The translations under genes and the position numbers were made by a program. Shown here one piece after another: positions 43,270 through 51,306 of a stretch of 64,000 bases of DNA (position 1 is its first letter; each line of letters opens with the position of its first letter). The stretch covers positions 375,587 through 439,586 of the forward strand of contig JAFATB010000014.1 in NCBI GenBank assembly GCA_019244185.1, in the 5' to 3' direction. The DNA comes from Acidobacteriota bacterium (GTDB taxonomy: Bacteria; Acidobacteriota; Thermoanaerobaculia; Gp7-AA8). The notes below the pieces were generated by a model. The model saw nothing but the letters and a program-made list of their open reading frames with translations, made no database searches and was not told the DNA's origin.

Positions 43270-43853
43270 TGCGCGACGACGCGTTCTACGCGCTGGTGAC
43301 GCGCCGCGACGGCCACTTCGCGCTCGAGTCGGGACATCACGCGGCGCTCTGGCTCGATCTCGACGCGCTGTTCGCGCGGCCGGACGCCATCTCGCCGTTC
43401 GTCGCGCGACTCGCGGAGCAGCTCGCGCCGTACGCGCCCGACGTGATCTGTGGCCCGCTCACCGGCGGCGCGTTCCTCGCGCAGGCGCTGGCGACGTCGA
43501 TGCACGCGACCTTCGCCTTCACCGAGCGCGTGCCCGCGTCCGACGGCTCCGCGCTTTACGCCACGCGCTACCAACTCCCGCGCGCCTACGCGGAGCATGT
43601 GCGCGGCAAGCGCGCGGTCATCGTCGACGACGTGATGTCCGCCGGCTCCTCGCTCGGCGCCACGCACGACGAGCTCGCGACGCTCGGGGCCGATGTCGTC
43701 GCCGCGGCGGCGCTGCTCGTCCTCGGTAGTCAAGGTCTTGACCGTTTCGCCGCGCGCCGCATCCCGGTCGAGGCGGTGCTCCGTGAGCCATACGAGTTGT
43801 GGCCGCCGAACGCGTGCCCGCTTTGCGCGCAAGGCGTCGAGCGCACGCGCTGA
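43269..43853 (+). CDS. Orotate phosphoribosyltransferase-like protein
   Basis: 194 residues of the type I phosphoribosyltransferase family. The PRPP loop AVIVDDVMSAGSS (about 116-128) and the GPLTGGAF substrate loop near 62 are intact, and it ends CPLCAQG, as do PyrE proteins of the Thermus/archaeal kind. It should form OMP from orotate and PRPP, though another nucleobase is possible. It is translationally coupled to a periplasmic hydrolase gene, an odd context for a pyrimidine enzyme. Confidence 0.8.
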   Translation: MRDDAFYALVTRRDGHFALESGHHAALWLDLDALFARPDAISPFVARLAEQLAPYAPDVICGPLTGGAFLAQALATSMHATFAFTERVPASDGSALYATRYQLPRAYAEHVRGKRAVIVDDVMSAGSSLGATHDELATLGADVVAAAALLVLGSQGLDRFAARRIPVEAVLREPYELWPPNACPLCAQGVERTR

Positions 43854-43862
43854 GCGTCCGAC

Positions 43863-44882
43863 TCAGTTATCGCCCTCGCCATAGATCTCAACGTGGGGAA
43901 CCCCATCCGCGCCGATCCACCCGCGGTACATCCCCTCGGTGTTGAACGTCATCGCGAAATTGCCGCGGGCGTCGAGCACGATCACGCCGCCGTCGCCATC
44001 GACCGCTTTCAACTTGCGGTTGATCACCTCGTTCGCCGCGTCCTTCACCGACAGTCCTTTGTACTTCACCAGCGCCGCGATGTCGTGCGCGACCGTCCAG
44101 CGGATGAAGAACTCGCCGGTGCCGGTGGCCGACACCGCGCACGACTCGTTCTCCGCGTACGTGCCGGCGCCGATGATCGGCGAGTCGCCGACGCGGCCCC
44201 AGCGCTTGTTCGACGTCCCGCCGGTCGACGTGCCCGCGGCGAGGTTGCCGTCGCGGTCGAGTGCCACCGCGCCGACGGTGCCGAACTTCTTGTCCGCCGG
44301 CACCGCGTACTCCGACACCGGCTTGCCCTTCTTCTCAGCGGCCAGCTCGTCCTGCAGTTCCTTCCAGCGCCGCTCCGTCCAGAAGTACTTCGGATCGACG
44401 ATCGTGAGGCCCGCGCTCTTCGCGAACGCCTCCGCGCCGCGGCCGATCAGCATCACGTGCTTGGTCTTCTCCATCACCGCACGCGCGGCGCTGATCGGAT
44501 TTTTGATCGTCGTGACGGCGGCCACCGCGCCCGCCCGCTTCGTCTTTCCCTCCATGATGGAGGCATCCAGCTCGTTCTTTCCTTCGTGCGTGAACACGGC
44601 GCCTTTGCCCGCGTTGAACAGCGGCGAGTCTTCCATGACGCGAATGGTCGCCTCGACCGCATCGAGGCTCGTGCCGCCCTTCGCGAGCACCGCGTGTCCG
44701 GTGCGCAGCGCCTCCGCGAGCGCGTCGCGGTACTGCTTCTCGACCTCGGCGGTCATGTTCTTTTTGAGGATCGTTCCCGCGCCGCCGTGGATGACGAGCA
44801 TCGTGGTTCCTTTCGGCTGGTCTGCGGCGGCGAGGCTCGCGAACACGAATGTTGCAAGGAGAAAGGCCAGTCGCTTGAACAT
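43863..44882 (-). CDS. Exported isoaspartyl peptidase/L-asparaginase (plant-type)
   Basis: 339 residues with a signal peptide (to about residue 20). Ntn-hydrolase: it cleaves itself before the nucleophile Thr202 in KKFGTVGAVALD, and GTSTGG follows as expected. It removes isoaspartyl residues from peptides or deaminates Asn. HGGAG near residue 32 is the oxyanion/substrate loop. The start codon shares bases with the start of the divergent gene (CATG at 44880-44883). Confidence 0.93.
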   Translation of the reverse strand: MFKRLAFLLATFVFASLAAADQPKGTTMLVIHGGAGTILKKNMTAEVEKQYRDALAEALRTGHAVLAKGGTSLDAVEATIRVMEDSPLFNAGKGAVFTHEGKNELDASIMEGKTKRAGAVAAVTTIKNPISAARAVMEKTKHVMLIGRGAEAFAKSAGLTIVDPKYFWTERRWKELQDELAAEKKGKPVSEYAVPADKKFGTVGAVALDRDGNLAAGTSTGGTSNKRWGRVGDSPIIGAGTYAENESCAVSATGTGEFFIRWTVAHDIAALVKYKGLSVKDAANEVINRKLKAVDGDGGVIVLDARGNFAMTFNTEGMYRGWIGADGVPHVEIYGEGDN

Positions 44883-47571
44883 GTTGCGTACGGTATCACT
44901 GCTCTTCGCGCTGCTGCTCGGCCCGACGCTCGCCGCGCAGGGACCGTCCGCGGACTGGCGCACGATCGAGACGCCGCACTTCCGCGTGCACTACCCGAAA
45001 CCGTTCGAAGCGTGGGCGCGCGCGGCGGCGGAACGGCTCGAATCGATCCGCGACGCCGTGTCGCGGGAAGTCGGTTACGCGCCGCGGCAGGTCGTCGACG
45101 TGATCGTCACGAATCCGGAAGCGTCGCCGAACGGCGAGGCCTGGCCGCTGCTCGACACGCCGCGCATGATCTTCTTCGCCGAGCCGCCCGGACCGGACGA
45201 ACAGCTCGGCGCGTACGGCTCGTGGATCGAGATCCTGGCCGTGCACGAGACCGCGCACATCGTGCACATGCTGCGGCCGTCGCGAAATCCGTTCGAGCGA
45301 TTCCTGGAGCACGCCGCGCTGCCGGTCGATCCAATCGTGCTGCACGCGCCGCGCTGGGTGCTCGAAGGCTACGCCACCGTCGTCGAAGGACGCCTCACCG
45401 GTGCGGGACGCCCGAGCAGCACGCTGCGCGCGTTGATTCTGCGGCGCTGGGCCGAAGGAGGACGCCTGCCGTCCTACGCGCAGCTCAACTCCGACCAGCG
45501 ATTCCTCGGCATGTCGATGGCGTACCTCATGGGCTCCGCGTTTCTCGAATGGCTCGAGCAGCGCGGCGGCCCCGACTCGCTGCGGCACCTCTGGGCGCGC
45601 ATGACCGCGCGCGAGCGGCGCTCGTTCGACAGCGCGTTTGCCGGCGTCTTCGGCGATCGTCCCGACCGCTTGTACGGACGCTTCGTCGCGGAGCTCACGG
45701 CCTCCGCGATCGCGATTGACCGTGCGTCGACGCTCGTCGAGGGAACGCTGTGGCAGGAGACCTCGCGCGCGACCGGCGATCCCGCCGTCTCGCCCGACGG
45801 TAAAGAGCTCGCGATCGTCCTGCGGCCGAAGGAAGGTCCGCAGCAGCTCGTGGTGTGGTCGACGGCGGCACCGGACGAGGAAGAGGAAAAGTTTGCGAAG
45901 CGGCTGCGCACGATCCTCGCGAGCGATCCCGAAGACGTCGCACCGGTGCGGACGAAACCGCTCCCGCGCAAAGCAGTCCATACGTTGACCATGCCGGACG
46001 GCGGCGACATCGTCTCGCCGCGCTGGACGCGCGACGGCAAGTCGCTCGTCTTCGCCCATCGCGTGCGCGATCCGCGCGGCGCGCTGCGCTTCGACCTCTA
46101 TCGCTGGGACTTCGACACGCTGACGCGGGTCACGCATCTCGCCGACGTGCGCGAGGCCGATCCGCTCGCGAACGGCACCGCCGTCGCGATCCGCAGCCGG
46201 TTCGGCGCCGTGCAACTCGTGAACGTCGATCTCGCCACCGGCGCCGTGACGCCGCGCACGGAACCGTCGATCGACGTGATCGTCTCGCATCCGCGCGTGA
46301 GTCCCGGCGGCAAAGTCGCGTGGGTCGAACATCGCGGCGGACGCTGGACGCTCGTCGTCGACGGCGCGCCGATCGCGCTGAGCGGCGATGTCGCCTCGCC
46401 CGAATGGATCGATGACGACGCGCTCGTCGTCACCGTGTCGAACGGCGGCTTCGCGGAACTGCATCGCGTCACGCGTGCCGGCGACGACCGCGTCCTCACG
46501 CGCGCGCGCGGCGGCGCCTTCGATCCCGCGCCTATGCCGCCGTCTGCAGGGGACGGGCGCGTCTTCTTCATGTCGCTCGATCCCGATGGCTACGTCGTGC
46601 GCGCCTTGCCTGCGACGACGAACGCCGCGCCCGCGCCGCCCGCGTACGACGCGCTCCTCGTCCCCGCCGTGCCGCCCGCGCCGCCGCGCGTGACGTCGTT
46701 CGCAACGCGGCCGGTCTCCGCGCCGCGCGCGTACGGCATCGGGCGGCAGGAGCTCGGCTGGTTCGTCGGGCAGGACGTCGCGCCGCGGCAGCGCGCCACG
46801 CAGCTCGGCGTGCGGCTCGGCGACGTCGTCGGGCGGCTCGACACGATCGCCGTCGTCGCGCTTGGAACCAGCGATGCCGGCGACAACGACGAGCCGCGCG
46901 GCGCCGCGCTCGTCACCGCGTGGCGCGGCTGGCCGATCGAAATCCGCGCGCACTTCTTCGAGACGAATCGTAAAGACGGCGTCGAGGTGCGCGGCATCTG
47001 GACGCGTGGCGGTCCGCGGTCGCGGCTCACGCTCGAAGGCGGCGCGCTCTCGCGCGAGTTCGCGTTCGCGAGCGCGTCGCTCGTGACGCAGCAGGTGCGC
47101 GGCCTCTTGCGGCTCGAAGAGAGCGAGCGCGTCGATGTCGATGAGAACCATGTCCGCGCGATCGCCGGCGTCGCCGTGCGCAGAGGTGCGATGCGCGTGG
47201 CCGCGCGTTACCAGCACGACAGCGGCGACCTCACCGTCGGCGGTCTCTCGTATTCCGTCTATCCGCGCTCGGTCTCCGCGCATCGCATCATCGATCCCGC
47301 GCTGACGCTGGCGACGCTGATCGGGAACGGCTACGATGGCTGGCGGATCGAATCGACCGTGCCGCTTCTGCCGTTCACCGCGTTCTACCAGCGCCACGAG
47401 CTCGGCGCGACACGTCTCTCGCTGGCGGGACTGGAGTGGACGTTCGCCTCCGATCCGCTGCCGATTCTCAAAGTTCCCGGTCTCGACCTCACGCTCGGCG
47501 CGGCGCGCGTGCTCGACGCTCCGCTGCGCGGCCATACGAACTGGTGGATCGGCATGCGGTGGCGTCCATGA
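44881..47571 (+). CDS. Secreted gluzincin peptidase with TolB-like propeller
   Basis: 896 residues. Signal peptide, then a gluzincin (MA clan) domain with HETAH (His122, Glu123, His126) and third ligand Glu162 in WVLEGYA, so catalysis looks possible. A TolB/WD40-like beta-propeller (about 280-600) follows (PAVSPDGKELAIV, SPRWTRDGKSLVFAH), then a beta-rich C-terminus ending in an aromatic residue run WWIGMRWRP, which could be a barrel. Acidobacteria encode many such proteins. The start codon overlaps the divergent peptidase start; a GGAGAAAGG lies 15-20 bases upstream inside that gene. Confidence 0.85.
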   Translation: MLRTVSLLFALLLGPTLAAQGPSADWRTIETPHFRVHYPKPFEAWARAAAERLESIRDAVSREVGYAPRQVVDVIVTNPEASPNGEAWPLLDTPRMIFFAEPPGPDEQLGAYGSWIEILAVHETAHIVHMLRPSRNPFERFLEHAALPVDPIVLHAPRWVLEGYATVVEGRLTGAGRPSSTLRALILRRWAEGGRLPSYAQLNSDQRFLGMSMAYLMGSAFLEWLEQRGGPDSLRHLWARMTARERRSFDSAFAGVFGDRPDRLYGRFVAELTASAIAIDRASTLVEGTLWQETSRATGDPAVSPDGKELAIVLRPKEGPQQLVVWSTAAPDEEEEKFAKRLRTILASDPEDVAPVRTKPLPRKAVHTLTMPDGGDIVSPRWTRDGKSLVFAHRVRDPRGALRFDLYRWDFDTLTRVTHLADVREADPLANGTAVAIRSRFGAVQLVNVDLATGAVTPRTEPSIDVIVSHPRVSPGGKVAWVEHRGGRWTLVVDGAPIALSGDVASPEWIDDDALVVTVSNGGFAELHRVTRAGDDRVLTRARGGAFDPAPMPPSAGDGRVFFMSLDPDGYVVRALPATTNAAPAPPAYDALLVPAVPPAPPRVTSFATRPVSAPRAYGIGRQELGWFVGQDVAPRQRATQLGVRLGDVVGRLDTIAVVALGTSDAGDNDEPRGAALVTAWRGWPIEIRAHFFETNRKDGVEVRGIWTRGGPRSRLTLEGGALSREFAFASASLVTQQVRGLLRLEESERVDVDENHVRAIAGVAVRRGAMRVAARYQHDSGDLTVGGLSYSVYPRSVSAHRIIDPALTLATLIGNGYDGWRIESTVPLLPFTAFYQRHELGATRLSLAGLEWTFASDPLPILKVPGLDLTLGAARVLDAPLRGHTNWWIGMRWRP
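44890..44895 (-). promoter_or_regulatory. -10-like box TACCGT before the isoaspartyl peptidase gene
   Basis: On the minus strand TACCGT fits TANNNT and ends 7 bases before the ATG at 44882, inside the divergent gluzincin gene. A weak match. Confidence 0.3.
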
Positions 47572-48506
47572 TCCATTTCCACAACGGCGACATCGTGATG
47601 GCGCTCGCGAAGCGCAGCGGCATCGACGGCGAGCACATCTCGTTTCGCGAGTCGCTCGTCACGGGGCGCGTCGTTCCCGATGACGCGTGGATCGAGACCC
47701 GCGCGCGCACGCTCGCCGAGGCGCATGAGATCGATTTGCTGCGCGTGCGGACGGAACTGCTCGAACAGGAGCAGGTGCTCGACGCCGCGGCGGGGAAAGG
47801 GGAAGAGATCGTGTTGTGGTTCGAGCACGACCTCTTCTGCCTCGTGCATCTCGTCTATCTGCTCAACCGGCTGCGCGGCGCGCGGCTGTCGCTGGTGTGG
47901 TGTCCGGAGCCGCTCGCGCACAACGAGCCGCGCGAGCTGCATCTGCTCTTCGACTCGCGCGCGGCGGTGACGCCGATGATGAGCAAGCTCGCCGCCGACG
48001 TCTGGCGCGCGTACACGTCCGCCGATCCGCTCGCGCTCAACGCGTTTCTCGAGCGCGACATGCCCGACTTCCCCTTCCTGCGCGACGGACTCACGCTGCA
48101 CGCCTCGCGCTTTCCGTCGACGGCGAACGGCCTCGGCGAGATCGAGCGCCGCGCGTTGACGCTGTTGACGACCGGCGCGATCGATTTCGCGACGCTCTTC
48201 CCGCAGATCGATCCGGCGCCGCCGCGCTTCGGCTTCGGCGACGGCGAGGTGCTGCGTCAGCTGCGCGCGATCGCGTGGTGCGCGGTGCCGCTGGTGACGA
48301 TCGTCGAATCCGCCGACGCTCAGCCGCCGAAGGCGCTGCTCACGATCACGCCCGCCGGCGAGAACGTCGTGCGCGGCGCCGTCGACGCGCTCGCGGTCAA
48401 CGATCCCGACGTCTGGTTCGGCGGTACGCATCTGACGAAGGAGAACCTCTGGCGATGGGACGCGAACGCGCGCCGGATCGTGGCGAGCCCCTCTGCCGCC
48501 TCGTGA
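47568..48506 (+). CDS. DUF1835 domain protein
   Basis: 312 residues. The DUF1835 N-terminus is recognisable (IHFHNGDIVMALAKRSGIDG ... FRESLVTGRV) and a helical C-terminal domain (about 200-300, DUF3658-like) follows. Cytoplasmic, function unknown. It overlaps the gluzincin stop as ATGA and the hydrolase start, so three genes are translationally coupled: an exported protease, this protein and a hydrolase. Confidence 0.8.
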   Translation: MIHFHNGDIVMALAKRSGIDGEHISFRESLVTGRVVPDDAWIETRARTLAEAHEIDLLRVRTELLEQEQVLDAAAGKGEEIVLWFEHDLFCLVHLVYLLNRLRGARLSLVWCPEPLAHNEPRELHLLFDSRAAVTPMMSKLAADVWRAYTSADPLALNAFLERDMPDFPFLRDGLTLHASRFPSTANGLGEIERRALTLLTTGAIDFATLFPQIDPAPPRFGFGDGEVLRQLRAIAWCAVPLVTIVESADAQPPKALLTITPAGENVVRGAVDALAVNDPDVWFGGTHLTKENLWRWDANARRIVASPSAAS

Positions 48507-49393
48507 GGTTCGAGGCGACGGACGGCGTCGAGCTGGCCGCCCTCCTCTTCGAACCGAAACGCGCCACGACGCGCGCCGCGATCTTCCTGCACGGCACCGG
48601 CGGCTCGTCGGTCTTCGAGTCGAAGCGCACGAACGTCCTCGCGCGGGAGCTTCTCGACGCCGGCATCGCGTACTTTCCGTTCAACAACCGCGGCGCGCTG
48701 GTCATCCGCCGGCTGCGCAACGCGAAGAAGAAGAAAAGCCTAGCCGGCGGCGCCGCGCACGAACGCATCCGCGAATGCGTCTTCGACATCGACGGCGCGA
48801 TCCGCGAGCTGCGCCGCCGCGGTTACCGCGACATCACGCTGATCGGCCACTCCACCGGCGCGAACAAGATCGCCGTCTACGATCACTACAAGCCGCGCAA
48901 CCCGATCAAACGCTACGTCCTCCTCGGCGGCGGCGACGACACCGGCATGCTCTACGCGCCGCTCGGCCCGCGGCGTTTCGCGAACGCGCTCGAGAAAGCG
49001 CGCGCGATGATCCGCGCGCGCCGCGGCGAGGAGTTCGTGCCGCGCGCGCTCTCGCCGATGCTCCTCAGCTGGCAGTCGTTCCACGACATGGCCAACCCCG
49101 ACGGCGACTACAACGTCTTTCCGTTTCTCGAGGCGATGCAGAACGTGCGGCTCGGACACAAACCGCGCTTCCGCTATCTGCGCGGCATCCGCAAGCCGGC
49201 GCTCGTGCTCTACGGCGAGCACGACGAGTACGCGTACGGCGACGTCGTGCGCTGCGTCGCGATTCTCGCGGACATCACGAGCGCGCAGCCGAACGTCGAG
49301 CTGGGCATCATCGCGGACGCGGACCACGGCTTCGGCGGCAAGGAAGCCGAGCTCGCGGACGCGATCGTCAATTGGTGGACTGCTTCGCTCTGA
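48503..49393 (+). CDS. Alpha/beta hydrolase
   Basis: 296 residues with the oxyanion loop FLHGTGGSS near residue 33 and the nucleophile elbow GHSTGA (Ser117), then a late GEHDEY acid and ADHGFGG His. Probably an esterase or lipase-like enzyme; substrate unknown. The GTG at 48503 overlaps the DUF1835 stop as GTGA; an ATG at 48455 (with GAAGGAG upstream) would add 16 residues. The end overlaps the convergent SnoaL-like gene by 26 bases. Confidence 0.88.
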   Translation: MRFEATDGVELAALLFEPKRATTRAAIFLHGTGGSSVFESKRTNVLARELLDAGIAYFPFNNRGALVIRRLRNAKKKKSLAGGAAHERIRECVFDIDGAIRELRRRGYRDITLIGHSTGANKIAVYDHYKPRNPIKRYVLLGGGDDTGMLYAPLGPRRFANALEKARAMIRARRGEEFVPRALSPMLLSWQSFHDMANPDGDYNVFPFLEAMQNVRLGHKPRFRYLRGIRKPALVLYGEHDEYAYGDVVRCVAILADITSAQPNVELGIIADADHGFGGKEAELADAIVNWWTASL

Positions 49394-49838
49394 TCATCGC
49401 CACGACCGACTTCGCGAGGTCGTTCGGGATGGGGATGGTCAGGTTGTACTGCGCGACCTTCCACGCGCCGCGGATGCGCCGCGCGACGCCGGTGCCGCGG
49501 CAGTCGCCGTAGCTCGCGCTGTCGAGCTTCTCGTCGAACCACGCCACGTCGCCGACGATCGTGACGTGGCGGTCGTGCGGCGTGAACGTCCACGCGGTGC
49601 CCTTCGCAAAGTACGGATGCGCGAACGCGCGGAACGCCTCGCGGTTCCAGCGCTCGGAAGCGTCGGTGCCGAGGAAGACGAAGTCGGGCGACATAACTTC
49701 GAAGTAATGCGCCTCGTCCGCGACGGCGGCGGCGTGGTGCCAGTCGTCGAGCATGCGGTTGATCGGCGCACCCGGATCGGCGGCGAACGCGGAGGAGGCG
49801 AGGGTGACGAGGACGAGCGCGGCGGCGACGGTTCGCAT
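49368..49838 (-). CDS. Exported SnoaL-like/DUF4440 protein
   Basis: 156 residues with a signal peptide (to about residue 20). The mature part is a small cone-shaped alpha+beta fold: MLDDWHHAAAVADEAHYFEVMSPDFVFLGTDASERW, FTPHDRHVTIVGDVAWFDE and ARRIRGAWKVAQYNLT, the usual SnoaL-like/DUF4440 order. Such proteins bind or rearrange small molecules; function not predictable. Ends 7 bases after the recO end on the same strand and might be co-transcribed with it. Confidence 0.82.
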   Translation of the reverse strand: MRTVAAALVLVTLASSAFAADPGAPINRMLDDWHHAAAVADEAHYFEVMSPDFVFLGTDASERWNREAFRAFAHPYFAKGTAWTFTPHDRHVTIVGDVAWFDEKLDSASYGDCRGTGVARRIRGAWKVAQYNLTIPIPNDLAKSVVAMIRAKQSTN

Positions 49839-49845
49839 CCGCCGA

Positions 49846-50595
49846 TTATGCGGTACCGAGGATGCTCGCGAGCACGTCGAACGACTTCAGCTCGTGCCCG
49901 AGGAAATTGCGTCGCACGAGACCCGCGAGCGAGCGCAGTTCGAGCAGCACTTCCGCCGGCGCCGCGCGCGTCACGAACTCCGCGACGGGTTGGCGGAACA
50001 GCGCGTCGAGCGCGTCCGCGGCCTCATTGCTCACCACGAACGCATCGCGTCCCGCGCAGTGCTCGCAGATGAAGCCCTGCAGGCGCTCGTCGAAGCGCAG
50101 CGGGCGGGCGAGCGAGCCGCCGCATTCGATGCACGTCTTCGCGGAGGGAAAGATGCCGCCGAGGCGAAGCATCCAGATCTCGGCGTAGGCGATGACCGCG
50201 AGCGCGGGCGCGCCGTCGAGCAGCGCCTCGGTCGTGCGATCGAGCAGGCGATAGATCAGCTCCGCGGGATCGTCGGCGGGCGCGAACGTGTCGACGAGCT
50301 CCGCGATGTAGGTCGCGGCGACGCTGCTGACGAGGTTCTGCTGCGCGGGAAACAGCGAGCGAATGAGGTCGACCGACTCGATGCGCAGCACCTCGTCCGA
50401 CTCGCGCTCGACGTAGCCGATGCGGACTTTTGCCAATGGTTCCAGCGCGGCGCCGAAGCGGCTCTTGATGCCGCGCGCGCCGTACGCCCACGCCTTGCGC
50501 TTGCCGTGCTCCGGCGTGAGGAACACCACCATCTTGTCGCGCTCGCGCGCCGGCCAGGTATGCAGGATGATGGCTTCGCTGCGCTCGACCTTCAT
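49846..50595 (-). CDS. recO: DNA repair protein RecO
   Basis: 249 residues. RecO helps RecF/RecR load RecA on SSB-coated gaps. N-terminal OB fold (EAIILHTWPARERDKMVVFLTPEHGKRKAWAYGARG) and a C-terminal helical domain with a zinc ribbon (CIECGG near 148, CEHCAG near 170). It diverges from the SirB1-like gene with their start codons 26 bases apart; a shared AATGTACACT promoter core lies between them. Confidence 0.95.
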   Translation of the reverse strand: MKVERSEAIILHTWPARERDKMVVFLTPEHGKRKAWAYGARGIKSRFGAALEPLAKVRIGYVERESDEVLRIESVDLIRSLFPAQQNLVSSVAATYIAELVDTFAPADDPAELIYRLLDRTTEALLDGAPALAVIAYAEIWMLRLGGIFPSAKTCIECGGSLARPLRFDERLQGFICEHCAGRDAFVVSNEAADALDALFRQPVAEFVTRAAPAEVLLELRSLAGLVRRNFLGHELKSFDVLASILGTA

Positions 50596-50602
50596 TGCCG
50601 CG

Positions 50603-50612
50603 AATGTACACT
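50603..50612. promoter_or_regulatory. Overlapping divergent -10 boxes of recO and the SirB1-like gene
   Basis: AATGTACACT contains TACATT on the minus strand (7 bases before recO) and TACACT on the plus strand (9 bases before the SirB1-like start), sharing the central TA. RNA polymerase could not occupy both at once, so the two genes probably compete. Confidence 0.55.
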
Positions 50613-50621
50613 GCGCGCGCA

Positions 50622-51305
50622 ATGCTCATCCATCCGGCGGAGGCGCGGCGGCAGTTCCGCGAGCTCGCCGCGGGCGACATCGGAAACGACAACCTCGCCC
50701 GCGTCGCGCTCCTCATCGCGCTCGAAGACCAGCCGCGCACCGACGTCGCCGCGGCGCTGCGCGCGCTCGACGACCTCGCGGAGCGCGTGCGCCGCCGCGG
50801 CACTGGCGGCGAGCCGCCGATCTTCCGCCTCGGCCATCTGCACGCGGAGATGTTCGACGTCGACGGCTATCGCGGCGACACGGCCAGCTACTACGACCCG
50901 CGCAACGCGTATCTCAACGAAGTCATCGCCCGGCGGCTCGGCCTGCCGATCACGCTGTCGATCATCTTCATTCACGTCGCGACGGCGGTCGGCCTCAATG
51001 TCGCGGGAGTCGGGCTGCCGGGGCATTACATCGTCAAGGTGCAGTTCGAGCTCAACGAGGTCTACGTCGATCCGTTTCACGGTGGCACGACGCTGACGGT
51101 CGCGGAGATCGCGGAACTGCTGCGGCAGGTCACCGGCGGAAAGGCGCAGCTCGCGAGCGAGCATCTGCGCGCGTCGTCGGGCCGCGAGACGATCGCGCGC
51201 GTGCTCGCGAACCTGCACAGCATGTGGGGCCGCGCCGGGGACGCGCGGCGTGCGAACGCGGCGCGCGAGCGGCTCGACCTGCTGCGCGAGCTGCAGCCGA
51301 ACTGA
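50622..51305 (+). CDS. SirB1 family transglutaminase-like protein
   Basis: 227 residues. Typical pattern LARVALLIALEDQP near the start, then YDPRNAYLNEVIARRLGLPITLSIIF and VGLPGHYIVKVQ, with DPFHGG afterwards; these match the SirB1/transglutaminase-like fold, where the His of PGHY and the Asp of DPFHG correspond to a catalytic pair although the usual Cys is unclear. Function unknown, often next to kdsA or prmC. The ATG at 50622 suits the -10 box 9 bases upstream; upstream in-frame TTG/ATG codons would place promoter sequence in the protein. Confidence 0.85.
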   Translation: MLIHPAEARRQFRELAAGDIGNDNLARVALLIALEDQPRTDVAAALRALDDLAERVRRRGTGGEPPIFRLGHLHAEMFDVDGYRGDTASYYDPRNAYLNEVIARRLGLPITLSIIFIHVATAVGLNVAGVGLPGHYIVKVQFELNEVYVDPFHGGTTLTVAEIAELLRQVTGGKAQLASEHLRASSGRETIARVLANLHSMWGRAGDARRANAARERLDLLRELQPN

Positions 51306-51306
51306 C

